A DNA stretch of 64,000 nucleotides from Phenylobacterium koreense. Lineage in GTDB: Bacteria > Pseudomonadota > Alphaproteobacteria > Caulobacterales > Caulobacteraceae. The stretch spans positions 1,798,001 through 1,862,000 of the forward strand of contig NZ_JBEPLU010000001.1 in assembly GCF_040545335.1 (NCBI RefSeq). Reading direction: 5' to 3'. Position numbers and translations under genes: made by a program. Below, in pieces: positions 28,538-35,952 of this stretch (position 1 is the stretch's first letter; every line of letters begins with the position of its first letter). A model generated the notes under the pieces. That model was given only the letters and a program-made list of their open reading frames with translations, did no database searches and was not told the origin of the DNA.

Positions 28538-29749
28538 CTAAACGGCGCGCGGCGGATAGCCGTGGTCGCGCAGCGCGTCCATGATCTCCTGGGTGTGCTG
28601 AGCGTCGCGGGTCTCGATCATGATGTCGAACTCCGCGCCCTTGGCCGGCACGTCGAGAGCCAGGCGGTTGTGCGCCACCTCGATGATGTTGGCGCCCATC
28701 TGGCCGATCACCGCCGAGACGGTGGCCAGCAGGCCGGGCCGGTCGTCGCCGATGATCCGCAGGGAGACCAGGCGCTGTTCGCGCACCAGTTCGCGGGTCA
28801 GGACCGAAGCCAGCAGGCGGGTGTCGATGTTGCCGCCGGTGATGATCAGCCCGACCTTCTTGCCTTTGAACTTGCTGGGATAGGCCAGCAGGGCGGCGAG
28901 CGAGGCCGCGCCCGCGCCCTCGACCACCGTCTTCTCGACGTTGCAGTAGAGCGCGACGGCCCGCTCGAAGTGCGGCTCCTCGATCAGCAGCACGTCGTCC
29001 AGCAGCGGCCGGGCGGTGGCGTAGGAGAGGTCGCCGACCTGCTTGACCGCGATGCCCTCGGCGATCGTGGCCCCGCCGCCGGTGACGGTGGCGCCGTTCA
29101 CGCCGCGCATCTTGGCGGTGAACGAGGGGTACATGGCCGGCTCGACGCCCACCACCTCGATCCGGGGGTTGAGCGACTTGGCGACGGTGGCGCAACCGGC
29201 GATCAGGCCGCCGCCGCCGATCGGGATCGGCAGGCATTCGAGATCGGGGACGTCCTCGAGCATTTCGAGCGCCACCGTGCCCTGGCCGGCCATGACCTTC
29301 AGGTCGTTGAACGGGTGGACGAAGGCCAGGTCGCGCTCCTCGCGCAGCTTCAACGCGACTTGCGAGGCCTCGTCGTAATTGTCGCCGTCCAGCACGACTT
29401 CGGCGCCGTGGGCCCTCGTCTGCTGCACCTTCACGAAGGGGGTGGAGCGGGGCATGACGATGGTCACCGGGATGCCCAGCCGGGCGGCGTGATAGGCCAG
29501 GCCCTGGCTGTGGTTGCCGGCGGAGGCGGCGATGACGCCGCGGCCCTTCTCGTTGTCCGAGAGCTGCAGCAGGGTGTTGAGCGCCCCGCGCTCCTTGTAG
29601 GCGGCGGTGAACTGAAGGTTTTCGAACTTCACCCAGACCTCGGCGCCGGTAATTTCCGACAGCGTCCGCGAGTGGCGGCAGGGCGTGCGTTCGATGTGCC
29701 CTTTCAGCCGGTCTGCTGCGGCGCGTACGTCATCGAGAGAGAGGGTCAT
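28538..29749 (-). CDS. ilvA: threonine ammonia-lyase with C-terminal ACT domain
   Basis: A 403-residue PLP enzyme converting threonine to 2-oxobutyrate and ammonia, the first step toward isoleucine. PLP is held by K52 in FTAAYKERGA; phosphate binding is by GGGGLIAG, and SAGNHSQGLAYHA is the conserved substrate loop. Residues about 325-403 form one ACT domain (LVSLRIIGDDRPGLLATVSAVIGQMGANI), as in the shorter IlvA/TdcB type with allosteric control, rather than the longer enterobacterial form with two ACT-like repeats. The first gene of a pair with the FKBP isomerase. Confidence 0.9.
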   Translation of the reverse strand: MTLSLDDVRAAADRLKGHIERTPCRHSRTLSEITGAEVWVKFENLQFTAAYKERGALNTLLQLSDNEKGRGVIAASAGNHSQGLAYHAARLGIPVTIVMPRSTPFVKVQQTRAHGAEVVLDGDNYDEASQVALKLREERDLAFVHPFNDLKVMAGQGTVALEMLEDVPDLECLPIPIGGGGLIAGCATVAKSLNPRIEVVGVEPAMYPSFTAKMRGVNGATVTGGGATIAEGIAVKQVGDLSYATARPLLDDVLLIEEPHFERAVALYCNVEKTVVEGAGAASLAALLAYPSKFKGKKVGLIITGGNIDTRLLASVLTRELVREQRLVSLRIIGDDRPGLLATVSAVIGQMGANIIEVAHNRLALDVPAKGAEFDIMIETRDAQHTQEIMDALRDHGYPPRAV

Positions 29750-29831
29750 GTCGGAGCCGTTGTGGAAGGTGGGCCACGTCTAACGGCCTGCTCCCTTCAC
29801 CGCAATGCAGCCGCCGGGATATGCATCGCCT

Positions 29832-30521
29832 ATGACCCAGATGCCGCACGTCCCCGAGGGCGCAACCGTCATGCAGGCCCGCGAGGCCTTGGCGCGGGCT
29901 GGATGGCGGGAGGTCGGCGTCGGCGACTGGTCCTGGGTGATGAGCGATCCGGACGATCGACTCGCTGCGCGCCTGACTCCGTTCGATCCGGCCTACCGCC
30001 TGCACGCAGAGGCGATACTGGCCGGGCCGTCGAACCGTTGGCTGCCGAGGGTCGACGCCATCCTGCCGCTGGCGGGGGACGGTTATGTGGTGGTGATGGA
30101 ACGGCTTTGGCCTGCCGGCGAGGATGAGGCCGCGGCCTTCTGCGCGGCGCTCGGCGTCCGCAATGACAGCGGCTACGAGCTCCGCGAGGACCTGGCGTTC
30201 GCGGCCGCGGACGCCGACCTCCTGGCCTTGCGCGAGCGGGTCCTGGGACTGAGCGCCGAGGGCGCGCGGCGCTACCGGCTGTGGGGCGGGTCGGACGTGC
30301 GGCCGGGCAATGTGATGGCCGATGCGGCCGGCGGCCTGAAGCTGGTGGACCCGATCTTCCTTCGCGGCCTGGCGGTGGTCGGGGCCATCCAGGAGGGGCG
30401 ACGCGACCTGTTGGCCGACTTCACGCGCGCCCAGCTCGAAGCCTTCCTGACCATCCCGCCCTTCCAGCCGGGGCGCGAAACCGATGCGATCCGCGCCCGG
30501 CTGGCCAGCCTCTACGACTAG
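29832..30521 (+). CDS. protein-kinase-fold (aminoglycoside-phosphotransferase-like) protein, unknown substrate
   Basis: A 229-residue protein with faint kinase-like C-lobe features: WGGSDVRPGNVM (D155 and N160) parallels the catalytic HxDxxxxN loop, and LKLVDPIF (D173) parallels the metal-binding DxD/DFG position. The N-terminal half (FDPAYRLHAE, NRWLPRVDAILP, YVVVMERL) fits the N-lobe with a hinge at MERLWP, but a clear ATP lysine is not evident. It could be an active small-molecule kinase or a pseudokinase. Start 29832 is uncertain (29805 and 29841 also possible). Its TAG stop overlaps the convergent guanylyltransferase stop in CTAG. Confidence 0.6.
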   Translation: MTQMPHVPEGATVMQAREALARAGWREVGVGDWSWVMSDPDDRLAARLTPFDPAYRLHAEAILAGPSNRWLPRVDAILPLAGDGYVVVMERLWPAGEDEAAAFCAALGVRNDSGYELREDLAFAAADADLLALRERVLGLSAEGARRYRLWGGSDVRPGNVMADAAGGLKLVDPIFLRGLAVVGAIQEGRRDLLADFTRAQLEAFLTIPPFQPGRETDAIRARLASLYD

Positions 30522-31588
30522 AGAAGCTCGGTGCGGCCCTTGGCCTTCAGCGCCTCGACCCCGTCGCGCACCGCGGTGGGGGCGTCGCGGCGGGTGACCA
30601 TGACGACGCCGTTCTCCACCACCACCACGATGTCCTCGACCCCGGCCAGGATCACCGGCGGGCCGTCGGTGCGGACCAGGCTGTTGCGGGTCCCGACCGC
30701 CGTCACGTCGCCGTCGAGGGCGTCGCCGTTTTCGGTTCGGGGGGAGAGCTCCCAGAGCGCGCCCCAGTTGCCGACGTCGGCCCAGCCGATATCGGCCTCG
30801 ACCACGCTGGCCTTGTCGGTCTTCTCCATCACCGCGACGTCGATGGCGATGTTGGGCGAGGCGACGAAGGTCTCGGAGAGGGCCACGACGTCGCCGGTCC
30901 GGATTGCGCCTTTGACAGCGGCCTCGGCGGCGGCGGCCACCTCGGGCGCCAGGCGGCGCGCCTCGGCGAGGAAGGCCCCGGCCTTGAAGAGGAACATGCC
31001 GCCGTTCCAGGTGTAGTTCGGGTCGGCGACGAAGCGCTGGGCGGTCGCGAGGTCCGGCTTCTCGACGAAGCTCGCCACCTTGCGCACGGCGCCTTCGCCC
31101 TGGGCCTGGATGTAGCCGTAGATGGTGGCCGGCCCGGTCGGCTTGAGGCCGAGCAGGACGATCTCGCCCGCCTCCGCGGCGGCGCGGCCGGCGGCGATGG
31201 CCGCGTGCAGGGCCGGCACGTCGGCGACCAGGTTGTCGGCGTGCATCAGCACCATCAGCGCTTCGGGGTCGATCTCCGCGCCGAAGGCGGCCGCGGCCAC
31301 GGAGGCCGGCGCGGTGTTGCGCGGCGCCGGCTCGGTGATCAGGGCCTGGGGCGCGACGCCCGCATCGACGAGCTGCTCGCGCGCCAGGTCGGCGTGGCGG
31401 GCGGCGCAGATCACGATCGGAGCGGCGAAGCCTTCGCCGGTCAGCCGCCGGGCGGTGTCCTGGATCAGGGTGTTGTCGCCGCCCAGCCGGTGGAACTGCT
31501 TGGGTTTGGCGTTCCGCGACAGCGGCCACAGCCTCGTGCCTGCGCCGCCGGACATCAGGACGGGGATGATCTTGCTGGGTTCGGCCAA
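30518..31588 (-). CDS. manC: mannose-1-phosphate guanylyltransferase
   Basis: A 356-residue nucleotidyltransferase making GDP-mannose for polysaccharide or glycan synthesis. The hallmark LMSGGAGTRLWPLSRNAKPKQF is at the N-terminus, followed by ALITEPAPRNTAP and a later FVEKPD and WNGGMFLFKAG. Only the transferase domain is present; the isomerase half of bifunctional ManC/CpsB is missing, which is normal for this shorter type. The start is TTG 31588 with GAGG four bases upstream, since no suitable ATG exists. It is divergent from the GmhB-like phosphatase gene. Confidence 0.88.
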   Translation of the reverse strand: MAEPSKIIPVLMSGGAGTRLWPLSRNAKPKQFHRLGGDNTLIQDTARRLTGEGFAAPIVICAARHADLAREQLVDAGVAPQALITEPAPRNTAPASVAAAAFGAEIDPEALMVLMHADNLVADVPALHAAIAAGRAAAEAGEIVLLGLKPTGPATIYGYIQAQGEGAVRKVASFVEKPDLATAQRFVADPNYTWNGGMFLFKAGAFLAEARRLAPEVAAAAEAAVKGAIRTGDVVALSETFVASPNIAIDVAVMEKTDKASVVEADIGWADVGNWGALWELSPRTENGDALDGDVTAVGTRNSLVRTDGPPVILAGVEDIVVVVENGVVMVTRRDAPTAVRDGVEALKAKGRTELL

Positions 31589-31681
31589 GGCGACCTCGCG
31601 GGTAAAGGACCAGGGGGCATGGATACCGGCTCGGCCGCCGTCGCGAAACCGGGCGCGACGAAGGCAGGGCAGGGCTGTAGA

Positions 31682-32230
31682 ATGGCGAATGTGAGCGCAT
31701 CTGTGATGAACATCGGAAAACCCTCCCGTCCGGCCCTGTTCCTCGACCGCGACGGCGTGCTGAACGAGGATCCCGGCTACGTGCATCGCTGGGAGGACTT
31801 CCACTGGATTTCCGGCGCGCGCGAGGCGGTCGCGGCCTTCAACGCCGCCGGCTGGTGGGTGTTCGTGGTGACCAACCAGTCCGGAGTCGGTCGCGGCTAC
31901 TACGCCGAGGACGACGTGATCGCCCTGCATGCGAAGATGAGCGACAGCCTGGCCGAGGCCGGCGCGCGGATCGACGCCTTCTACTACTGCCCGCATCACC
32001 CCGAGGCCCAGGTCGAGGCCTATCGGCACCCCGACCCGCCCGACCGCAAGCCCAATCCAGGCATGATCTTGCGCGCCCTGGCCGAATGGCCGGTCGATCT
32101 TCCCCGGTCGATCATGGTCGGCGACAAGGAGAGCGACCTGGAGGCGGCGCGCCGCGCCGGCGTCCGCGGCCTGCATTTCACCGGCGGCGACCTCGCGATG
32201 TTCCTGAAATCCGAGATTTCGCCGGCCTGA
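31682..32230 (+). CDS. gmhB: HAD-family phosphatase (GmhB / histidinol-phosphatase-like)
   Basis: A 182-residue HAD phosphatase of the GmhB group, which removes the 7-phosphate of heptose bisphosphate in lipopolysaccharide core synthesis. Catalytic D22 and D24 lie in LDRDGVLNED, with VTNQSGVGRG and VGDKESDLEAARRAG (D148) completing the site. GmhB usually binds structural zinc with CxH and a later CxC; here CPHH (C103, H105) is present but the second pair is absent (YRHPDPPDRKPNPG). Substrate is therefore uncertain. ATG 31706 is an alternative start. It faces manC, so a joint role in sugar-nucleotide supply is plausible. Confidence 0.8.
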   Translation: MANVSASVMNIGKPSRPALFLDRDGVLNEDPGYVHRWEDFHWISGAREAVAAFNAAGWWVFVVTNQSGVGRGYYAEDDVIALHAKMSDSLAEAGARIDAFYYCPHHPEAQVEAYRHPDPPDRKPNPGMILRALAEWPVDLPRSIMVGDKESDLEAARRAGVRGLHFTGGDLAMFLKSEISPA

Positions 32231-32334
32231 TCGGGCTCATCGGCCTCGATAGAGCAGCGTGACTATAATGTCGCACTGCAGCGATCCATGCCCTAATTTT
32301 GCATCGCGGGTGTCAAAAATCACCTTGCGACCCG

Positions 32335-32363
32335 TTGCGTACCCTGCGTCACCGCCTTATATG
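32335..32363 (+). promoter_or_regulatory. promoter of the 35-codon gene
   Basis: TTGCGT (32335-32340) and TATATG (32358-32363) are 17 bases apart and fit -35 and -10 boxes. The predicted transcript would begin near 32370 and reach the AAAGGAG Shine-Dalgarno about 20 bases later. The 171-base gap upstream of the small gene holds no other gene; a TATAAT at 32264 has no matching -35. Confidence 0.55.
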
Positions 32364-32401
32364 CAGTGCAACATTTGGTGCAGCGCACAAAGGAGATGGG
32401 C

Positions 32402-32509
32402 ATGGCCCGCGCCATTGAGAGCTTCGTTGATCGGCTGATGGGCCCGTTCGCTCGTGAACTGGCGCGTATGCCGGCCTCGTCCTTCCGCTATCTGCTCGGC
32501 GGTTTCTAA
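32402..32509 (+). CDS. 35-residue small protein, unannotated type
   Basis: An open frame of 35 codons encoding MARAIESFVDRLMGPFAREL and ending SFRYLLGGF. AAAGGAG lies six bases upstream of ATG 32402; an ATG two codons earlier at 32396 is too close to it. A plausible promoter lies upstream and a perfect 13-bp terminator follows, so the unit looks complete. The peptide is an amphipathic helix candidate: hydrophobic residues (I5, F8, V9, L12, M13, F16, L20) alternate with charged ones, and aromatic-hydrophobic residues end it. A membrane-associated or protein-binding role is possible; function is unknown. The transcript could also act as an sRNA. Confidence 0.6.
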   Translation: MARAIESFVDRLMGPFARELARMPASSFRYLLGGF

Positions 32510-32566
32510 GGCCCCGCCCGGCGGCGTCCCCTCCCCCCAAACCGCCGCCACGGCTCCTTAGAGTCT

Positions 32567-32601
32567 AAGCGCCGCCCCGTCCTCCCCGGGGCGGCGCTTT
32601 T
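32567..32601 (+). terminator. strong intrinsic terminator after the 35-codon gene
   Basis: AAGCGCCGCCCCG (32567-32579) pairs perfectly with CGGGGCGGCGCTT (32587-32599) around a 7-base loop, then TTTT and TGCG follow. It is the best intrinsic terminator in the window and isolates the small gene from merR. Confidence 0.92.
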
Positions 32602-32654
32602 GCGTCTGGAACCCAGGTTCGACGGAGGGTTCCGTAAGGTCCGGTCCTGTCACC

Positions 32655-32688
32655 TTGACGTAAACGGAAGCGTCCTTTTACGGTGTCA
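32655..32688 (+). promoter_or_regulatory. candidate MerR-family operator/promoter upstream of merR-type gene
   Basis: TTGACGTAAACG (32655-32666) faces TTTTACGGTGTCA (32676-32688) as an imperfect palindrome of the TGAC-TAAA/TTTA-GTCA type. TTGACGTAAACG resembles sites reported for LiuR-like MerR regulators of acyl-CoA breakdown. It lies 32 bases before the regulator start and may be autoregulatory. No clear -10 box is visible. Confidence 0.5.
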
Positions 32689-32719
32689 GCCAATAAGAAC
32701 ATGCGTCAGGGAGGATCGC

Positions 32720-33193
32720 ATGCCTACCGACCTTCGCCGGCCAGTCCGGACCTACACCATTCGACAGCTATGCCTGGAATTCAAATGCACGCCCCGGGCC
32801 CTGCGCTTCTATGAGGACAAGGGGCTGATCTCGCCGGCCCGCGACGGGCTGAACCGGGTCTATTCCCACAAGGACCGGGGCCGGCTGCAGCTCATCCTGC
32901 GCGGCAAGCGCGTCGGCCTGTCGCTCACCGAGATCGGAGAGATCCTCGACCTTTATGAGCTGGACGACGGCGGGGCCACCCAGAACGCCAAGTCGCTGAT
33001 GAAATTCCGCGAGCGGATCGTGGCCCTCGAGGCCCAGCGCGCGGACATCGACCAGGCGATCGAGGAGCTGCGCCGGGGCTGCGACGCCCTGGAGCGGCAT
33101 CTGGCCCAGACCCGGCCGGACCTGCTTCCACGCGCGGCCGACTACGACCAGATGCTGCGCGAGCGGCTGGGCGATCTGGAACACGCCAAGTAG
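32720..33193 (+). CDS. MerR family transcriptional regulator
   Basis: A 157-residue regulator with N-terminal MerR helix-turn-helix: YTIRQLCLEFKCTPRALRFYEDKGLISPARDGLNRVY, then RLQLILRGKRVGLSLTEIGEILDLY and a long dimerisation coiled coil (about 90-135). No cysteine metal site is present, which fits the LiuR/FadP-like group that senses acyl-CoA derivatives. Start ATG 32720 has GGGAGGA upstream. It directly precedes the acyl-CoA dehydrogenase/OsmC operon, its most likely target besides itself. Confidence 0.88.
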   Translation: MPTDLRRPVRTYTIRQLCLEFKCTPRALRFYEDKGLISPARDGLNRVYSHKDRGRLQLILRGKRVGLSLTEIGEILDLYELDDGGATQNAKSLMKFRERIVALEAQRADIDQAIEELRRGCDALERHLAQTRPDLLPRAADYDQMLRERLGDLEHAK

Positions 33194-33285
33194 CAAGGCC
33201 ACCCTGGCGGGTAGGCCCTGTCCAGAGCTAGAACGTCCCGACTTCCGGCGAGGTCGGGAGCCCCAAAGCCGTGATTGGAGCGGAC

Positions 33286-35073
33286 ATGCCCTACCAGCCC
33301 CCCGTACGCGACCACATCTTCCTGCTGCGCGATGTCCTTGAACTCGAGAAGTACGCGAACCTGCCCGGCTTCGCCGACGCCTCGATGGACGTGATCGAGC
33401 AGATCGTCGAGGAAGCGGGCCGCTTCACCGGCGAGGTGCTGGCGCCGCTCAACGCGGTAGGGGACAAGGAGGGCTGCGTCTGGAGCCCCGACCATACGGT
33501 CAAGACGCCGGCCGGGTTCAAGGAAGCCTATGCGCAACTGGTCGAAGGCGGCTGGCCGGCCCTGGGCGCCGAGCCCGCCTATGGCGGGCAGGGCCTGCCC
33601 TATGTGGTGAACCTCTCCTTCTCGGAGATGAGCTCCTCGGCCAACATGGCCTTCTCGATGTATCCGGGCCTGACCCACGGCGCCTATTCGGCGATCCTGA
33701 ACGGCGGCTCCCAGGAGCAGAAGGATCTCTACCTGCCGAAGCTGACCTCGGGGCAGTGGGGCGGGACGATGAACCTGACCGAGCCCCATTGCGGCACCGA
33801 CCTCGGCCTGCTGCGCACCAAGGCCGTGCCCCAGGGCGACGGGACCTACAAGATCACCGGCGGCAAGATCTGGATCTCAGGCGGCGAGCACGACATGGCC
33901 GAGAACATCGTCCACCTGGTGCTGGCCCGGATCGAGGGCGCGCCGGCCGGGACGCGCGGCATCAGCCTGTTCATCGTGCCGAAGTTCATCCCCGACGCCG
34001 AGGGCAAGCCGGGCCAGCGCAACAGCGTCTATTGCGACGGCCTCGAAGAGAAGATGGGCATCCACGGCAACGCCACCTGCGTGATCCGTCACGAGGAGTC
34101 GACGGGCTGGCTGGTCGGCGAGGAGAACAAGGGCCTCTCGCTGATGTTCGTGATGATGAACGAGGCGCGTCTCGGGGTCGGCCTGCAGGGGCTGGCCCAG
34201 GCCGAGGCGGCCTATCAGGCGGCGGCGATCTTCGCCAAGGAGCGGCTTCAGGGCCGCTCGCTGACCGGGCCCAAGAACCCCGACGGGCCGGCCGATCCGA
34301 TCATCGTGCACCCGGACATCCGGCGGATGCTGATGGACAGCCGGGCGATCATCGAGGGCGGCCGGGCCTTCCTGTTCTGGACCGCCCTGCAGGGCGACCT
34401 CTCGCACGCGAGCCCCGACGAGGCGGTGCGCCAGAAGGCGGCCGACTACATGGCGCTGATGACGCCGGTGGTGAAGGGCTTCCTGACCGACCGGGGTCTG
34501 AAGGTCTGCTCCGACGCGGTGCAGGTGCACGGCGGCTCGGGCTTCACCGAGCACTTCCCGGTCAGCCAGTACATGCGCGACGTGCGGATCTCGCTGATCT
34601 ACGAGGGGACCAATGGCGTTCAGGCCCTCGATCTGGTCGGGCGCAAGCTGGCCGCCGACGGCGGCCGGGCGGTGATGAGCTTCTTCGCCGAGGTCGACGC
34701 CTTCGTGGAGGCCAACGCCGGGACGGCCGAACTCAAGCCGTTCACGGAGGGCCTCGCCGCCGCCAAGGCCCAGCTTCAGGACGCCACCATGTGGCTGATG
34801 CAGAACGGCCTGGCCAATCCGGACAATGCGGGCGCGGCCTCCACCGACTACATGCACCTCTTCGGCCTGACCGCCCTGGCCTATGCCTGGACGATGGTGG
34901 CCATGGCCGCCCAGGCGAAGATCGCCGCCGGCGACACCGATCCCTTCTATGCGAGCAAGCTGGTGGTCGGCCGCTACTACATGGAGCGCATCCTGCCGGA
35001 GGCCGGAGCGCATCTCGCCAAGCTGAAGACCGGCGCGGAGCTGATGATGGCCCTGCCGGCGGAGGCGTTCTGA
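33286..35073 (+). CDS. acyl-CoA dehydrogenase with C-terminal extension (DmdC/FadE-like)
   Basis: A 595-residue flavoenzyme that forms a trans-2-enoyl-CoA from an acyl-CoA. It has the N-terminal extension (PVRDHIFLLRDVLEL), then MNLTEPHCGTDLGLLRTKA, ISGGEHDMAENIVHLVLAR, a mid domain with WLVGEENKGLSLMF, and the C-terminal domain with VHGGSGFTEHFPVSQYMRDVRISLIYEGTNG carrying the catalytic Glu region. Length is typical of the long type, which includes 3-methylmercaptopropionyl-CoA dehydrogenase DmdC. Start ATG 33286 has GGAG five bases upstream. The stop overlaps the OsmC start (TGATG). Confidence 0.92.
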   Translation: MPYQPPVRDHIFLLRDVLELEKYANLPGFADASMDVIEQIVEEAGRFTGEVLAPLNAVGDKEGCVWSPDHTVKTPAGFKEAYAQLVEGGWPALGAEPAYGGQGLPYVVNLSFSEMSSSANMAFSMYPGLTHGAYSAILNGGSQEQKDLYLPKLTSGQWGGTMNLTEPHCGTDLGLLRTKAVPQGDGTYKITGGKIWISGGEHDMAENIVHLVLARIEGAPAGTRGISLFIVPKFIPDAEGKPGQRNSVYCDGLEEKMGIHGNATCVIRHEESTGWLVGEENKGLSLMFVMMNEARLGVGLQGLAQAEAAYQAAAIFAKERLQGRSLTGPKNPDGPADPIIVHPDIRRMLMDSRAIIEGGRAFLFWTALQGDLSHASPDEAVRQKAADYMALMTPVVKGFLTDRGLKVCSDAVQVHGGSGFTEHFPVSQYMRDVRISLIYEGTNGVQALDLVGRKLAADGGRAVMSFFAEVDAFVEANAGTAELKPFTEGLAAAKAQLQDATMWLMQNGLANPDNAGAASTDYMHLFGLTALAYAWTMVAMAAQAKIAAGDTDPFYASKLVVGRYYMERILPEAGAHLAKLKTGAELMMALPAEAF

Positions 35074-35525
35074 TGGCGAGCTATACGGCCAACGTGGCCT
35101 GGAGCCTTCGCGACGGCGAAGACTTCGCCAAGGGGCGCTACAGCCGCGGCCATGCGATCAGCTTCGACGGCGGCCTGATCGTGCCCGCCTCGGCCTCGCC
35201 GCATGTGGTTGGCAAGTGGGCGGTCGAGGAGGCGGTCGACCCGGAGGAGATGTTCGTCGCCGCCCTCTCCAACTGCCACATGCTGACTTTCCTGCATAAG
35301 GCGCGGCTGGCCGGCTTCGTGGTCACCGCCTACCGCGACCAGGCCAGCGGGATCATGGAGGAGATCGCGCCCGGCAAGATGGCGGTGACCAAGGTGACGC
35401 TCTCCCCCAAGATCGAATGGCGGGGCGAGGCGCCGGACGCGGCGACCCTGGCCCATCTGCATCACGAGGCGCATGAGGAGTGTTTCATCGCCAACTCGGT
35501 GAAGACCGAGGTGACGGTGGCCTGA
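35073..35525 (+). CDS. OsmC family protein
   Basis: A 150-residue OsmC-type thiol protein. The paired active cysteines lie in LSNCHMLTFLHKARLAGFVV and HHEAHEECFIANSV. OsmC/Ohr proteins reduce organic hydroperoxides at the expense of lipoyl or other thiols; this one belongs to the branch with the SNCH motif. The start overlaps the acyl-CoA dehydrogenase stop, so the two are translationally coupled. A detoxifying role for peroxides formed during fatty acid turnover is a reasonable inference. The convergent vsr gene ends one base away. Confidence 0.85.
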   Translation: MASYTANVAWSLRDGEDFAKGRYSRGHAISFDGGLIVPASASPHVVGKWAVEEAVDPEEMFVAALSNCHMLTFLHKARLAGFVVTAYRDQASGIMEEIAPGKMAVTKVTLSPKIEWRGEAPDAATLAHLHHEAHEECFIANSVKTEVTVA

Positions 35526-35526
35526 C

Positions 35527-35952
35527 TCAGCCCGCCAGCGGATTGTGCGCGAGGAGGGCCGCCAGTCGTTCGGTCAGGGCCGCAGCGTCCTTCATCTCGC
35601 ACTCCCAGATGGTTTCGACCCGCCAGCCAGCGGCGGCCAGCTCGGCTGACGTGCGTTGGTCGCGGGCGACGTTGCGGGCGACTTTGGCGGTCCAATATTC
35701 GCGGTTGGCCTTCGGGACGCGCGAGCCCCTGGCGCAGTCGTGGCCGTGCCAGAAGCAGCCGTGGACGAAGATCGCCACCCGCCGGCCGGGCATGACGATG
35801 TCCGGCGTGCCCGGCAGGTCCTTGCGGTTGAGGCGGTAGCGGGCGCCGAGCGCGGTGAGCGCCCGGCGCACCTTCAGTTCCGGCGCGGTGTCCCGGCCCT
35901 TCACCCGCCGCATGACGGCCGAGCGTTTCTCGGGCGGAAAGACGTCGGTCAT
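35527..35952 (-). CDS. vsr: very short patch repair endonuclease (Vsr)
   Basis: A 141-residue Vsr endonuclease, which nicks DNA 5' of T in T:G mismatches produced by deamination of 5-methylcytosine. Family motifs are RSAVMRRVKGRDTAPE, GTPDIVMPGRRVAIFVHGCFWHGHDC and a later PKANREYW with VARNVARD, giving the restriction-fold catalytic Asp (PD of GTPDIV), His and zinc-site cysteine residues. The start ATG 35952 overlaps the FAD-monooxygenase stop in TCAT/ATGA. A C5 cytosine methyltransferase lies about 2.3 kb away on the same strand, the expected partner. Confidence 0.92.
   Translation of the reverse strand: MTDVFPPEKRSAVMRRVKGRDTAPELKVRRALTALGARYRLNRKDLPGTPDIVMPGRRVAIFVHGCFWHGHDCARGSRVPKANREYWTAKVARNVARDQRTSAELAAAGWRVETIWECEMKDAAALTERLAALLAHNPLAG

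Noticed and set aside
28527..29237. Extension of the FKBP frame upstream into ilvA
   Set aside because: Low-complexity Arg/Gly-rich sequence; the lipoprotein signal at 28526 gives a natural start.
32258..32275. TATAAT at 32264-32269 as a promoter
   Set aside because: No convincing -35 about 17 bases upstream; the pair at 32335/32358 is better placed.
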